The position numbers were made by a program, and so were the translations under genes. From NCBI GenBank assembly GCA_003604995.1, contig QZJD01000080.1, positions 1-34,339 of the forward strand: 34,339 nucleotides of DNA, given 5' to 3'. The notes under the pieces are model-generated. The model searched no databases. It was not told the origin of the DNA and worked only from the letters and a program-made list of their open reading frames with translations. Source of the stretch: Desulfobulbus sp. (GTDB taxonomy: Bacteria; Desulfobacterota; Desulfobulbia; Desulfobulbales; Desulfobulbaceae). Below, piece after piece: positions 14,917 to 23,743 of this stretch; positions within the stretch are counted from its first letter, which is position 1, and every line of letters begins with the position of its first letter.

Positions 14917-17546
14917 GCCAGCCCCATGCTCCGGTAGATTGCCGGGATATCGACGGAAGCGCGGACCACGTCGGCGAGGCGGTCCAGGGCCGGCTCCAGG
15001 TCGTAGGGCGCCGCCACCCGGCCCAGGGGCTCCATATTCTTTGCAGAACGCAGCCGGTCGATGAACCAGCGGCGGAAGGAATCGTCATCAAAGATGCCGT
15101 GCAGGTAGGTGCCCCAGAGCCGACCGTCCGGGGAGACCGCGCCGTCCTCGTCCCCGTCCGCCATGCGCAGCGCCCCGGGGCAATCACCGGCGGTCCGGCC
15201 GTGGTGGATTTCATAGCCGCGTACCTGCATCCCGGAAGCCTGGTGCCATGCCGTCCGGCGGCGCAGGGTCTTGTCCGGCGCCAGCACGGTGGTTGCGGCC
15301 AGCAGTCCCAGCCCCGTCGCCTCGCCGCTTTCGGATTCCAGCCGATGGGGGTCCTGGACCCGTTCGCCCAGCATCTGAAAGCCGCCGCAGATTCCGACGA
15401 TCTCAAGATGCCTGCCGGCCGCCGCATGGATCATCGCGGCCAGGCCGCTTCCGTGCAGCCAGGCGAGATCGGCCGGCACGTTCTTGCTGCCCGGCAGGAT
15501 GAGCGCGGCAAGCCCGGGCAAGGCCCGAGCCAGTTCCGCCGCGTCGCGGATCACCCGCAGATGCACGTCCGGTTCGGCGAGAAACGGCTCGACATCGGTG
15601 AAATTGGCGATATGCGGCAGGTCGATCACCCCGACCGCCACATGGGGATCAGCGGGCGCCTCCCTGGCATACAGCCCGGCCTTGAAGCCCACCGAATCCT
15701 CTTCGGGCAGGCCGAGGTCGGGCAGGTACGGCACCGTCCCCAGCACCGGTTTGCCGGTGAAATCATAAACGTAGGCATAGGCATCGGCCAGCAGGGAGGC
15801 CTGGCCGCGGAAGCGGTTGACCAGAAAGCCGGTCACCAGCCGGCGTTCCCATTCGGCCATCACCTCCAGGCTGCCCACGAAGGAGGCGAAGACCCCGCCC
15901 CGGTCGATGTCGCCGACCAGGAGCACCGGAGACTTTGCGTGGCGGGCCATGGCCATGTTGACGATGTCATGCTTTTTCAGATTGACCTCGGCCGGACTGC
16001 CCGCGCCCTCCAGGACGATCACCTCATGCTCCGCGGCCAGGCCGTCGTAGGCGGCCCGGGCCGCTTCCGCCGCCCGCCCCTTGAAACGGATATAGTCGTC
16101 CACGGTCATGTTGCCGGCCACCCGGCCGTTGACGATGACCTGGCTGCCGCACTCGCCGGTGGGCTTGAGCAGTACCGGGTTCATCCGTACGTCGGGATCC
16201 AGGCGACAGGCCTGAGCCTGGACCACCTGAGCCCGCCCCATCTCACCCCCGTCCCTGGTGACAAAGGAGTTGAGGGACATATTCTGGGCCTTGAACGGCG
16301 CCACCCGGAAGCCGTCCTGAAGCAGGATCCGGCACAGGGCCGCCGCCAGCACGCTCTTGCCGGCATTGGAGGAGGTACCCTGAAGCATGAGCGCCGGGGT
16401 CCTGGCCCTGACCTGTCGCGGCCTCTTTCGGCGCGGCGCCAGTTCCCGGAGGAGAGCGGCGGCCAACAGCTCGTTTTCTCCCTGCTCCCGCACCGCGACC
16501 CGAAAATAGTAGCGATCCAGCCCGGCAAAACTGTCGCAGACCCGGATGGCGACCGACCGTTCCGACGCCATGAGCAGCCGGTCGGCGAGGTCGCAGGCGT
16601 TCAGCCCGGAGCGGTTCAGCTTGACCAGCAGGTAGTTGGCTTCCCCCGAGACCACCTGGAGGCCGGGGATATCCGCAAGCATTTCCTGAAGTTCCGAACG
16701 CAGCCGCCGGACCCGGCGTCTGCTCTCTTCGGCATAGCCGGTATCAACGAGGACCGCCTTGCCCACCTCCTGGGCCAGGGCATTCACCGACCAGGGCAGG
16801 ATCTGGCGCCGCAGCAGTCCGGCGGCTTGCGGTGCGGCGGCGGCAAAGCCCAAACGCAGGCCTGGAATAGCGTAAAACTTGGTCAGGGAACGGAACACCA
16901 CCAGGTTAGCGGCCATGTCGTTCGTGAGCAGGTCGCTGTGCGCCTCGATGAACTCGATAAAGGATTCGTCAACCGCAAAGAAGGTTGCGGGAAAGGCGGC
17001 AACCAGCGCCAGAAGATCAGCCGCCGGGAACGACCGCCCGGTGGGATTGTTGGGCCGGCCGAGAAACACCAGGTCCCCGGCCCGCAGCAGACCGGCCAGC
17101 TCCGGAAAATCGATCCGGAAGCCGTTCTCTTCCCGCAGGGGGAGCACAATCGTGTCCAGGCCGGCAAGTCGGCAGGCCCGTTCGTAATCGCCGTAGGCCG
17201 GCACCGGGATCACCCCTCGCCGGCAGGGCAGCGCCCGCGGCAGGGCATAGATGATCTCGGTGGAGCCGTTGGCCGCGAGCAGCCGGTCCCGGGCCAGCCC
17301 GAGGCCCCCTGCCAGCACCGTAAGCAGCCCCTCTCCCTCCGGATCGGGATAGCGGGCGAGCAGTTCCACCCCCCGGCTGATCACCCGGCGCAGGCATTCG
17401 GGCGGCCCCAGGGGATTGATGCTGGCGCTGAAATCAATGATCCGCTCCGGCGACCCGCCGATCCGGGCGGCCAGAGCATTGACATCCCCGCCATGGCCGA
17501 AGGCATCCAATTCGGCATCGCGCCTCTGTGTTGATCTTGCTGACAT
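14913..17546 (-). CDS. cobQ: Fusion: threonine-phosphate decarboxylase (CobD/CobC) + cobyric acid synthase (CobQ)
   Basis: 877-residue bifunctional protein. Residues 1 to about 375 are a PLP-dependent L-threonine-O-3-phosphate decarboxylase, with [15 protein letters not shown] at the start, PNNPTG at 165-170, and the Schiff-base lysine expected at K223 in [16 protein letters not shown] basic linker ([12 protein letters not shown], 371-382) leads into a complete cobyric acid synthase: P-loop-like GTSSNAGKS (390-398), [10 protein letters not shown], and a glutamine amidotransferase domain with the nucleophile C720 in [10 protein letters not shown] and H816 in YLHGIF. CobQ amidates adenosylcobyrinate a,c-diamide; the first half makes aminopropanol phosphate, which CbiB then attaches to the product. 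I see no stop or frameshift at the junction, so it is a true single frame. It is controlled by riboswitch 3. The ribosome site at the ATG is weak. Confidence 0.9.
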   Translation of the reverse strand: MSARSTQRRDAELDAFGHGGDVNALAARIGGSPERIIDFSASINPLGPPECLRRVISRGVELLARYPDPEGEGLLTVLAGGLGLARDRLLAANGSTEIIYALPRALPCRRGVIPVPAYGDYERACRLAGLDTIVLPLREENGFRIDFPELAGLLRAGDLVFLGRPNNPTGRSFPAADLLALVAAFPATFFAVDESFIEFIEAHSDLLTNDMAANLVVFRSLTKFYAIPGLRLGFAAAAPQAAGLLRRQILPWSVNALAQEVGKAVLVDTGYAEESRRRVRRLRSELQEMLADIPGLQVVSGEANYLLVKLNRSGLNACDLADRLLMASERSVAIRVCDSFAGLDRYYFRVAVREQGENELLAAALLRELAPRRKRPRQVRARTPALMLQGTSSNAGKSVLAAALCRILLQDGFRVAPFKAQNMSLNSFVTRDGGEMGRAQVVQAQACRLDPDVRMNPVLLKPTGECGSQVIVNGRVAGNMTVDDYIRFKGRAAEAARAAYDGLAAEHEVIVLEGAGSPAEVNLKKHDIVNMAMARHAKSPVLLVGDIDRGGVFASFVGSLEVMAEWERRLVTGFLVNRFRGQASLLADAYAYVYDFTGKPVLGTVPYLPDLGLPEEDSVGFKAGLYAREAPADPHVAVGVIDLPHIANFTDVEPFLAEPDVHLRVIRDAAELARALPGLAALILPGSKNVPADLAWLHGSGLAAMIHAAAGRHLEIVGICGGFQMLGERVQDPHRLESESGEATGLGLLAATTVLAPDKTLRRRTAWHQASGMQVRGYEIHHGRTAGDCPGALRMADGDEDGAVSPDGRLWGTYLHGIFDDDSFRRWFIDRLRSAKNMEPLGRVAAPYDLEPALDRLADVVRASVDIPAIYRSMGLA

Positions 17547-17592
17547 GCTGGTTTCTTCGTGCTTGCGGAAAAATTCAAACTGTCCCCGGAAG

Positions 17593-17628
17593 AAAAAAAA
17601 ACCCGGATCGACGCATATCGATCCGGGG
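17593..17628 (-). terminator. Intrinsic terminator of the cob riboswitch
   Basis: On the minus strand a perfect 10-bp stem CCCGGATCGA/TCGATCCGGG with a 6-base loop is followed by nine T residues. The stem core is nearly the same as in the terminator of riboswitch 1. It lies about 69 bases after the B12 box and 47 bases before the fusion gene. Confidence 0.87.
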
Positions 17629-17694
17629 TCCCTGTTTTTCCCTCAGACGTAGCAACGACATGGGCTCGTATCCGCGGAGCCGCGTCATCTCTCC

Positions 17695-17862
17695 CAGGCA
17701 GGTCTTCTGACTTCCCCCTTCCCCCGGCGGCCTTCCCGTCCCAACGGACAGTGGCACCCATGGCCTGGAGATTTCTTTCCGAAAGGAAAGAAGGGATCAC
17801 AGCGGCGGGTCCGTCCCCGATTCGCACGGGGTTCCCTATCAAGCTCTATCGAGCACCTGAGA
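17695..17862 (-). ncRNA. Cobalamin riboswitch 3 (controls cobQ fusion and cbiB)
   Basis: The minus strand carries the B12 box AGTCAGAAGACCTGCC (17697-17712), GTGCCACTGTCCG, and the core GAGCTTGATAGGGAACCCC followed by CGCCGCTGTGATCCC, with CAGGTGCTC at the 5' end. The 5' half is almost the same as in riboswitch 1, pointing to duplication of the whole control cassette. Binding of cobalamin should lower synthesis of cobyric acid and the aminopropanol arm. Confidence 0.95.
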
Positions 17863-17870
17863 TCGTCACT

Positions 17871-17899
17871 CTCTTACTCAAAATTCTCCTGGAGGTCAA
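17871..17899 (-). promoter_or_regulatory. Predicted promoter of the cob operon
   Basis: Minus-strand -35 TTGACC (17899-17894), a 17-base spacer, and -10 TAAGAG (17876-17871). Sequence and spacing match the predicted promoter of the btu operon, including ATTTTG just upstream of the -10. It lies in the 36 bases between the acetyl-CoA hydrolase gene stop and riboswitch 3. Confidence 0.6.
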
Positions 17900-17935
17900 G
17901 CGTCTGCTATCCGGCGGCAATACTGCGATACTTCA

Positions 17936-19819
17936 TCAAAAATCAATCACGTAGCTGTACACCCCCTCCTCGATCCGGCTCTGCACCTTGTAGCCGGAAT
18001 GGTTGAAGATGTGCTGCATCCGCCGGTTGTCGCGGAGGACCTCGGCAGTGAAGCCGGAGATGCCGTTGCGGCGGGCAATGGTGATCAGGTGCTTGAAAAG
18101 AAAGGTGCCGATGCCTTTGTTCTGCCATTCGTCGCGGATGACAAAGGCGACCTCGGCCTTGTTGCTTCGCTCATTGAGAAAATAGCGGCCCACGGCGACG
18201 ATCTCCTCACCGGCGGCATCCGGCACCGTGCCGACGACGGCCACGTCCTTGCGGTGATCGATGTAGACGAAATCGTGGATCTGGCGGTGCGTGAACCGCT
18301 TCTGCCGGCTCATGAACCGGTAGTATACTGTTTCCTGGGACAGGTCGTAGAGCAGGTCACGCATGTTCGGCTCGTCGGTGGGCTGGATGGAGCGGAAGCT
18401 GACCTGGGTGCCGTTGTCGAGCAGGTAGGTGGTCCGCATGGACTCCTCGCCGGGCACGATGAACCTGCCGCCCAGGCCCGCCATCTCCGGCCGGATATAG
18501 CGGGCCTCCACCGCCTCCTGGAACAGTTTCTCCCGGAAATTGGGATGGGCGATGGAAATCAGGGCCATGACCCGCTCCTGAATGGACTTGCCGTGCAGGA
18601 AGGCCACCCCGTATTCGGTGACCACGAAATGCACCGTACCCCTGGAAACAACCACTCCGGAGCCCGGAGTGAGGATGGTGACGATCCGCGATTGCGCGCC
18701 TGACTCCTTGGTGGAGGGCATGGCGATGATCGCCCGCCCCCCCTGGGAACGAGCCGCGCCGCGGTTGAAATCCACCTGGCCGCCGATGCCGGAAAAAAAT
18801 TTGCCGCCCACCGAATCCGAACAGACCTGGCCGGTAAGATCTACCTCCAGGGCCAGGTTGATGGAGACCATCTTCATCTGTTTGCCGATGATGTTCGAAT
18901 CGTTCACATACTCGGTGGGTCGGAAGCAGAACAGGGGATTGTCGTTGACATAATCGTAGAGGGTCTTGGACCCCATGCAGAAACTGGCGGTGACCCGGCC
19001 GCGGTCCAGGGTCTTGCGGACGCCGGTCACCGCGCCGGAGCGGATCAGGTCGATGATCCCGTCGGTGAGCATCTCGGTATGGACGCCCAGGTCCTTTTTG
19101 TCGTGGAGAAAAAGCTGGATAGCCTGGGGCAGGCGGCCTACCCCCCGGATGCGCCCCATTCCGAACTCGACGGTGGCGCCGTTCGGCACCAGGGCGGCGA
19201 CGTGGCGGGCGATCTTTTCGCTGATCTCAGGTACCGGCCCCGAACGGCGCTCGATGAGCGGCGTATCCACCGGCACCAGGATGTCCAGGTCATAGACATC
19301 GAGCAGGGCGTCGCCGTGTACCCAGGGCATGTTGGGGTTGACCTCGGCGATGACCAGCGAGGCGTTTTCCGCGGCTGCCTTCACGATATCCACGGAAATG
19401 CCGAGATTCACCTTGCCGCGCTTGTCCGGCGGGGTGACCTGGATCAAGGCCACGTCGATGGGCAGCCGGCCGCTGTGGAAGAGGCGGGGGATGTCGGACA
19501 TCAGAATCGGGGTGTAGTCGCCCAGCCCCTCCTGGATCAGCCGACGGACATTGCTGCCGATGAAGAAGCTGTTTATCCGGAAACACTCGGCGAGATTTTT
19601 TTCCGCGTAGGGGGCGACGCCCTTGGTGAACAGCTGGACGATTTCCACGTCGGCCAGTTCGCCCGCCCGTGCGGTCAGAGCGGCGACCAGGTCCACCGGT
19701 TCGCCGCAGCCCGTGCCCACGAAGACCCTCTGCCCGGGCCGGACATGGGCCAGGGCCGCTCGGGGGGTGGCGATCAGATCGGCGTAGCGTTCCTGCCATT
19801 TTTCATCATAATCGACCAT
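17936..19819 (-). CDS. Acetyl-CoA hydrolase/CoA-transferase fused to a GNAT acetyltransferase domain
   Basis: 627-residue two-part protein. Residues 1 to about 460 belong to the acetyl-CoA hydrolase/4-hydroxybutyrate CoA-transferase family. GVHTEM carries the expected glutamate that takes up CoA (E249), and TEYGVAFLHGKSIQERVMALI is the typical C-terminal part. From about 470 to the end is a GNAT domain with the acetyl-CoA-binding loop RDEWQNKGIGTFL and ending HSGYKVQSRIEEGVYSYVIDF. The first part would move CoA between acetate and another acid or hydrolyse acetyl-CoA; the second would acetylate an amine, perhaps protein lysines. The start has GGAGCAG upstream, 10 bases after the acyl-CoA synthetase gene. 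With the CBS-ACT and deacetylase genes ahead of it, the GNAT part may play the role of AcuA; this is inference. Confidence 0.88.
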   Translation of the reverse strand: MVDYDEKWQERYADLIATPRAALAHVRPGQRVFVGTGCGEPVDLVAALTARAGELADVEIVQLFTKGVAPYAEKNLAECFRINSFFIGSNVRRLIQEGLGDYTPILMSDIPRLFHSGRLPIDVALIQVTPPDKRGKVNLGISVDIVKAAAENASLVIAEVNPNMPWVHGDALLDVYDLDILVPVDTPLIERRSGPVPEISEKIARHVAALVPNGATVEFGMGRIRGVGRLPQAIQLFLHDKKDLGVHTEMLTDGIIDLIRSGAVTGVRKTLDRGRVTASFCMGSKTLYDYVNDNPLFCFRPTEYVNDSNIIGKQMKMVSINLALEVDLTGQVCSDSVGGKFFSGIGGQVDFNRGAARSQGGRAIIAMPSTKESGAQSRIVTILTPGSGVVVSRGTVHFVVTEYGVAFLHGKSIQERVMALISIAHPNFREKLFQEAVEARYIRPEMAGLGGRFIVPGEESMRTTYLLDNGTQVSFRSIQPTDEPNMRDLLYDLSQETVYYRFMSRQKRFTHRQIHDFVYIDHRKDVAVVGTVPDAAGEEIVAVGRYFLNERSNKAEVAFVIRDEWQNKGIGTFLFKHLITIARRNGISGFTAEVLRDNRRMQHIFNHSGYKVQSRIEEGVYSYVIDF

Positions 19820-19829
19820 GGTGCTGCTC

Positions 19830-21944
19830 CTATTCCTGGTGCGGTTGCACTTTCAGTTCCCGCAGGGTCATCCGCGCATCGGCCACCACCGGTTCGGTGC
19901 CGATCTCGCCGACGATCATCGGGTTGATGTCCAGCTCCTGGATCTGCGGAAAGTCGGTGGTCAGCTGGCTGATCCGCTGCAGGGCCATGGCGATGGCCGG
20001 GATATCCGCCTCCTTCCGGCCGCGCTTTCCCTTGAGCATCTCATAGGAGCGGGTGGATTTGAGCATCTGGATCGCCTCGTCCTCGGTGATCGGCGCGAGG
20101 TGAAAGGTGACGTCCTTCATCACCTCGACGAAGATGCCGCCCAGACCGAACATGAGCATGGGGCCGAACTGGGGGTCCCGGGTCATGCCGACGATGACCT
20201 CCAGGCCCGGATCGGCCATTTTCTCCACGTAGACGCCCTCGATGACCGCCCGGGGCGCCAGCTTGCCCAGGCGAAGCATCATCAGGTCATAGGCGTCCTC
20301 CACTTCCTGGCCGGTGGCCACCTCCAGGCGCACGCCGCCCAGATCGGTCTTGTGGATGATGTTCGGGGACACCACCTTCATCGCCACCGGAAAACCGATG
20401 AAGCGGGCGATTTCCACCGCCTCGGCCGCGCTGGTGGCCAGCCGTCCTTCCAGGACGTGGAAACCGTAGGCGCGCAGGATGTTCTTGGCCCGCACCTCAC
20501 CCAGTTGCAGTCTCCCGGTCCGCTGGCGGCGGGTGATGATCCGCTCCACCCGCCGTCGGTTGACCGGGAAGCGGGTGACCATCCGCGGCGGCCGATCGCG
20601 CCAGACGGAATAATCGTACATGGCCTTGAGCACCGTCACCGCCCGCTCCGGGGATTCGTAATCCGGCAGGCCGCCGGCGGCCAGCTCCTCGCGGCCGGGC
20701 ATCACATCCCTGCCGCCCATGAACGAGGCGAGCACCGGCTTGGAACCGTCGAGATTGGCGATGATCGCCTGGGCGGTCTCCTTGGGCCGGGTCATGGCCT
20801 GGGGGGTGAGCAGGACCAGAATGGCGTCCACCTTGCTGTCCTGCTGCGCGGCCAGCAGCGCAGCCACGTAGCGGTCCGGTCCGGCGTCCCCCAGCACATC
20901 CACCGGATTGGCGATGCTGGCCGCGGGGGGCAGCTCCGCCCGCAGGGCGGTGGAGGCGTTGCGATCCAGGACCGCCACCCGCAGACCCGACTTTTCCACG
21001 GCATCCGCAGCCATGGTCCCGGGTCCGCCGGCATTGGTGATGATCAGGACCCGGTCCCCCTTGGGCAGCGGCTGCATGTTGAAGGCAGTGGCGTAGTCGA
21101 ACAGGGCGTTGAAGGTCTCGGCCCGGCAGACCCCGGAACGTTTGAAGGCCGCGCCGTAGGCGGTGTCCGCCCCGGACAGCACGCCGGTGTGGCTGGCCGC
21201 CGCTTTCTGGCCGGCGGTCGTGGTCCCGGATTTGAGGATAATCACCGGCTTGCGGCTGCTCGCCTCCTCCGCCGCCTTGATGAATTCGTCGCCGGAGCTG
21301 ATATCCTCCAGGTAGCCGACGATCACCCTGGTCTGTTTGTCCCGGGCCAGGGCCATGAGCATATCGATCTCGGTGAGATCCGCCTTGTTGCCGATGGAAA
21401 TCAGCTTGGACAGCCCGATATGGCGATTTTTCGCCATGTCGAGCATGGCCGTGCACAGGGCGCCGGACTGGGAAAAGACGGCAATGGTGCCGGGATCGGG
21501 CATGGAGCCGGCAAAGGAGCTGTTCAGCTTCGCCTCGGTATTGATCAGCCCCAGGCAGTTGGGACCGAGCAGCCGGGCGCCGCCCCGCCGGCAGACATCC
21601 GCCAGCTGGTACTGGAGGCGGCTTCCCTCCTCGCCGGTCTCCCGGAAGCCGGCGGTGATGACCACGATGGCCCCGGCCTTTTTCGCCACCGCCTCCCGGG
21701 CCACCTCCAGCACATACTGATTGGGGACGACGATGATCACCTGGTCGATGGGACCGCGATAATCAGAGAGTTTCGCCACGACCTGCCGATCGAACATGGT
21801 CCCGCCGGCGGGATTGACCGGGATGATCTCTCCGGGAAAACCGCTGGCCACCAGGTTGGCCAGGATATCGTGGCCGACCTTGCCCGGGGTCCTGGAAGCA
21901 CCGACCACCGCGACCGAGGCGGGGGCAAAGAGTTTTTCCAGCAT
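19830..21944 (-). CDS. ADP-forming acyl-CoA synthetase (fused alpha-beta, acetate-CoA ligase type)
   Basis: NDP-forming acyl/acetyl-CoA synthetase, 704 residues, interconverting acyl-CoA + ADP + Pi and acid + ATP + CoA. In order: a Rossmann CoA-binding domain (VAVVGASRTPGKVG, 11-24), flavodoxin-like ligase domains with the phosphorylated histidine H252 in AAASHTGVLSG, and a C-terminal ATP-grasp domain (about 480-704) with FPVAMKVVSPNIIHKTDLGG and GPMLMFGLGGIFVEV. There is no GNAT domain in this protein, unlike the Pat-type members of the family; the GNAT is instead on the downstream gene. Its ATG overlaps the stop of the CBS-ACT gene by one base. Acetate is the most likely substrate from context, but the sequence does not fix it. 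Confidence 0.88.
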   Translation of the reverse strand: MLEKLFAPASVAVVGASRTPGKVGHDILANLVASGFPGEIIPVNPAGGTMFDRQVVAKLSDYRGPIDQVIIVVPNQYVLEVAREAVAKKAGAIVVITAGFRETGEEGSRLQYQLADVCRRGGARLLGPNCLGLINTEAKLNSSFAGSMPDPGTIAVFSQSGALCTAMLDMAKNRHIGLSKLISIGNKADLTEIDMLMALARDKQTRVIVGYLEDISSGDEFIKAAEEASSRKPVIILKSGTTTAGQKAAASHTGVLSGADTAYGAAFKRSGVCRAETFNALFDYATAFNMQPLPKGDRVLIITNAGGPGTMAADAVEKSGLRVAVLDRNASTALRAELPPAASIANPVDVLGDAGPDRYVAALLAAQQDSKVDAILVLLTPQAMTRPKETAQAIIANLDGSKPVLASFMGGRDVMPGREELAAGGLPDYESPERAVTVLKAMYDYSVWRDRPPRMVTRFPVNRRRVERIITRRQRTGRLQLGEVRAKNILRAYGFHVLEGRLATSAAEAVEIARFIGFPVAMKVVSPNIIHKTDLGGVRLEVATGQEVEDAYDLMMLRLGKLAPRAVIEGVYVEKMADPGLEVIVGMTRDPQFGPMLMFGLGGIFVEVMKDVTFHLAPITEDEAIQMLKSTRSYEMLKGKRGRKEADIPAIAMALQRISQLTTDFPQIQELDINPMIVGEIGTEPVVADARMTLRELKVQPHQE

Positions 21945-22618
21945 TATTCGCTCCTCTCTCCTGTTGCCTGCTGACCCGGATGATGCACGGTAAAGCCGGC
22001 TTTTTCGACCGCCTTGTGCACGGCCCGGATGTTGTAGGTATTGATCCGCAGATAGATCATCGCCGGTTCCCTTCCCGAGCCGTCGGTCCTGATAAGTCGG
22101 GTAAAAGGCACGTTAAGCTCTTCCAGCACCTGGACCAGCCGACTCAGGGAACGCGGCTCGGCACTCGCCTCGATGGCCAGAAGGACCGACCCCTTCTCCC
22201 CCAGGCCGAAAAGGCTCCGCCAGGCCTTGAGCAGGTCGTTGAAGGAGAGAATGCCCATCACCCGTCCGGTTTCGTCAAGAACCGGCAGGGCGCCGACGCT
22301 CTTCCGTTCAAAAAGGAGCAGGGCGTCGTCCAGGGTGGAGTTGGTGGTCAGCACCATATTGTTGGCGGACATGATATCGCCCACCGGGATGCTCCGCACC
22401 CGGTTCATAATCTCCTGACGCTCCTCGGCGGCAAGCATGGTTGAAGGAAAGGCGGAGCGGATGTCCCGGTCGGTCACCATGCCGCGCAGACGCCCTTCAT
22501 CATCCACCACCGGCAGATGCCGGAAATGATGGCTGTCCAGGAGGGCCTTGGCCTCATCGATGCGCAGATCAGGCCGGACGGTGATCGGTGCTGTGGTCAT
22601 GTAATAACTGACGTACAT
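21944..22618 (-). CDS. acuB: CBS-pair/ACT-domain regulatory protein (AcuB-like)
   Basis: 224-residue soluble protein with two CBS motifs (about 7-60, with HFRHLPVVDDEGRLRGMVTDRDI, and about 78-135, with SVGALPVLDETGRVMGILSFNDL), then an ACT-like domain (about 145-212). This is the layout of AcuB of the Bacillus acuABC operon. CBS pairs commonly bind adenine nucleotides and ACT domains bind small ligands, so it may sense energy state for the acetate enzymes. It sits between the deacetylase and the acyl-CoA synthetase, one base overlapping the latter. The ATG is preceded by AGGAAAG. Confidence 0.85.
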   Translation of the reverse strand: MYVSYYMTTAPITVRPDLRIDEAKALLDSHHFRHLPVVDDEGRLRGMVTDRDIRSAFPSTMLAAEERQEIMNRVRSIPVGDIMSANNMVLTTNSTLDDALLLFERKSVGALPVLDETGRVMGILSFNDLLKAWRSLFGLGEKGSVLLAIEASAEPRSLSRLVQVLEELNVPFTRLIRTDGSGREPAMIYLRINTYNIRAVHKAVEKAGFTVHHPGQQATGERSE

Positions 22619-22639
22619 ATCTTTCCTCTTTGTATGTTC

Positions 22640-23611
22640 CTAGCCGGCCGATACGACATGCAAACCCTTCAGGTAGGCCTCCACCCCCTCGGCCAGGGAC
22701 GGCAGATGATAGCCTCCTTCCAGAACGGAGAGCACCCGGCCGCCGGCAAATGCACCGGCCCATTTTCCGATGCGCTCGCCGAGCGCATAATAGAGTTCCG
22801 TCGAGTAGTTGAGGCCGGACATATCGTCCAGCCGGTGCCCGTCAAAGCCGGCGGCGATGACCAGCGCCTCGGGCCGGAAGCGCTCCAGCCGCTCCGCCAC
22901 TGTCCCGTCCATGGCGGCGAGAACCTGCCGGTCCACGGCACCGGGCAGCAGGGGAATATTGAGCAGGCTGCCCTCGCCCGCCCCCTTGCCGGTCTCCTCG
23001 GCATACCCGGTGCCCGGGAAACTGAAGCTGGGGTGCTCATGGATGGAGATGTAGAGCGTTTCCGGGTCTTCCTCAAAGGCGGTCTGGATGCCGTTGCCGT
23101 GGTGGGCGTCGAAATCAAGGATGCAGACCCGCCGCCGGTTGTAACGCTCCTGCCAGTAGCGGGCGGCGATCACGCAGTTGTTGAGGAAGCAGAAGCCGAG
23201 CGGCAGGTTGGGCTCGGCATGGTGACCCGGCGGCCGGACCGCGCAGAACACCGGCCCGCCTGCGCCGTTCTCCACCAGGTCGACGCCCTTGATCCCGGCG
23301 CCGGCGGCAAGCTGGGCAACCCCGAAGGTCTCGTAGCAGACCTGGTTGTCCTGATGACCGATACAGGAACGGCCGGAAAGGACCTCCTCCTCGAAGCGGA
23401 ACAGCCAGGCGTCGCTGTGAAAGGTCAAGAGCCATCGCCGCTCCGCCTCCACCGGTTCGATATAGCGGAGCAGCGGCGCCAGGCTCCCCGCCCGCAACCG
23501 CTCATTGATGGCCCGCAGGCGCGTGGCGACTTCGGGGTGATCATCGCCCCGGATATCGTGGTCATCGAAACGGGACGTAGTGATGATGCTGATGGTGGTG
23601 GTGTCGCTCAT
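22640..23611 (-). CDS. acuC: Histone deacetylase family protein (AcuC-like)
   Basis: Zinc-dependent deacetylase of the arginase/HDAC fold, 323 residues from the chosen start. Catalytic features are in place: the His dyad in PPGHHAEPNLPLGFCFLNN (H130, H131), zinc ligands in DFDAHHGNG (D168, H170) and GFDGH (D257), and the active-site tyrosine expected in LEGGYHL. I chose the ATG at 23611 because CCGGGAGATC stands directly before it; an upstream ATG would add 39 residues unlike the family. In Bacillus, AcuC deacetylates acetyl-CoA synthetase. Here the partner genes are an ADP-forming synthetase and a GNAT fusion, so a similar on/off switch by lysine acetylation is plausible but unproven. Acetylpolyamine hydrolase activity is an alternative. 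Confidence 0.85.
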   Translation of the reverse strand: MSDTTTISIITTSRFDDHDIRGDDHPEVATRLRAINERLRAGSLAPLLRYIEPVEAERRWLLTFHSDAWLFRFEEEVLSGRSCIGHQDNQVCYETFGVAQLAAGAGIKGVDLVENGAGGPVFCAVRPPGHHAEPNLPLGFCFLNNCVIAARYWQERYNRRRVCILDFDAHHGNGIQTAFEEDPETLYISIHEHPSFSFPGTGYAEETGKGAGEGSLLNIPLLPGAVDRQVLAAMDGTVAERLERFRPEALVIAAGFDGHRLDDMSGLNYSTELYYALGERIGKWAGAFAGGRVLSVLEGGYHLPSLAEGVEAYLKGLHVVSAG

Positions 23612-23680
23612 GATCTCCCGGCGGAATTGTTCACCCTCTGAGTGGCGCGGCGGCGATCCCCGGCAGGCAATGCCATCCGG

Positions 23681-23723
23681 CGTGCTGAACCGGCCGGGCT
23701 CGCGCCCGCACCGGCTCAGCACG
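23681..23723. repeat. Strong hairpin between the NosL-like and AcuC-like genes
   Basis: The arms are CGTGCTGA-A-CCGG and CCGG-C-TCAGCACG, with an inner GGGC/GCCC pair around a short loop. There is no adjacent T-run on the minus strand, so it is not a canonical terminator. It could slow or end the NosL-like transcript or protect mRNA ends. Confidence 0.5.
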
Positions 23724-23743
23724 TTCAAAAGGATAATCCGCGG

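Noticed and set aside
15099-17534. 811-codon open frame on the plus strand opposite the cobQ fusion
   Set aside because: Exact mirror of a gene with complete active sites; composition (Pro, Arg, Gly, His and Gln rich, no motif) is what high-GC antisense frames give.
19818-21974. 718-codon plus-strand open frame opposite the acyl-CoA synthetase gene
   Set aside because: Antisense shadow of a clear family member; low-complexity composition, no ribosome site or recognisable domain.
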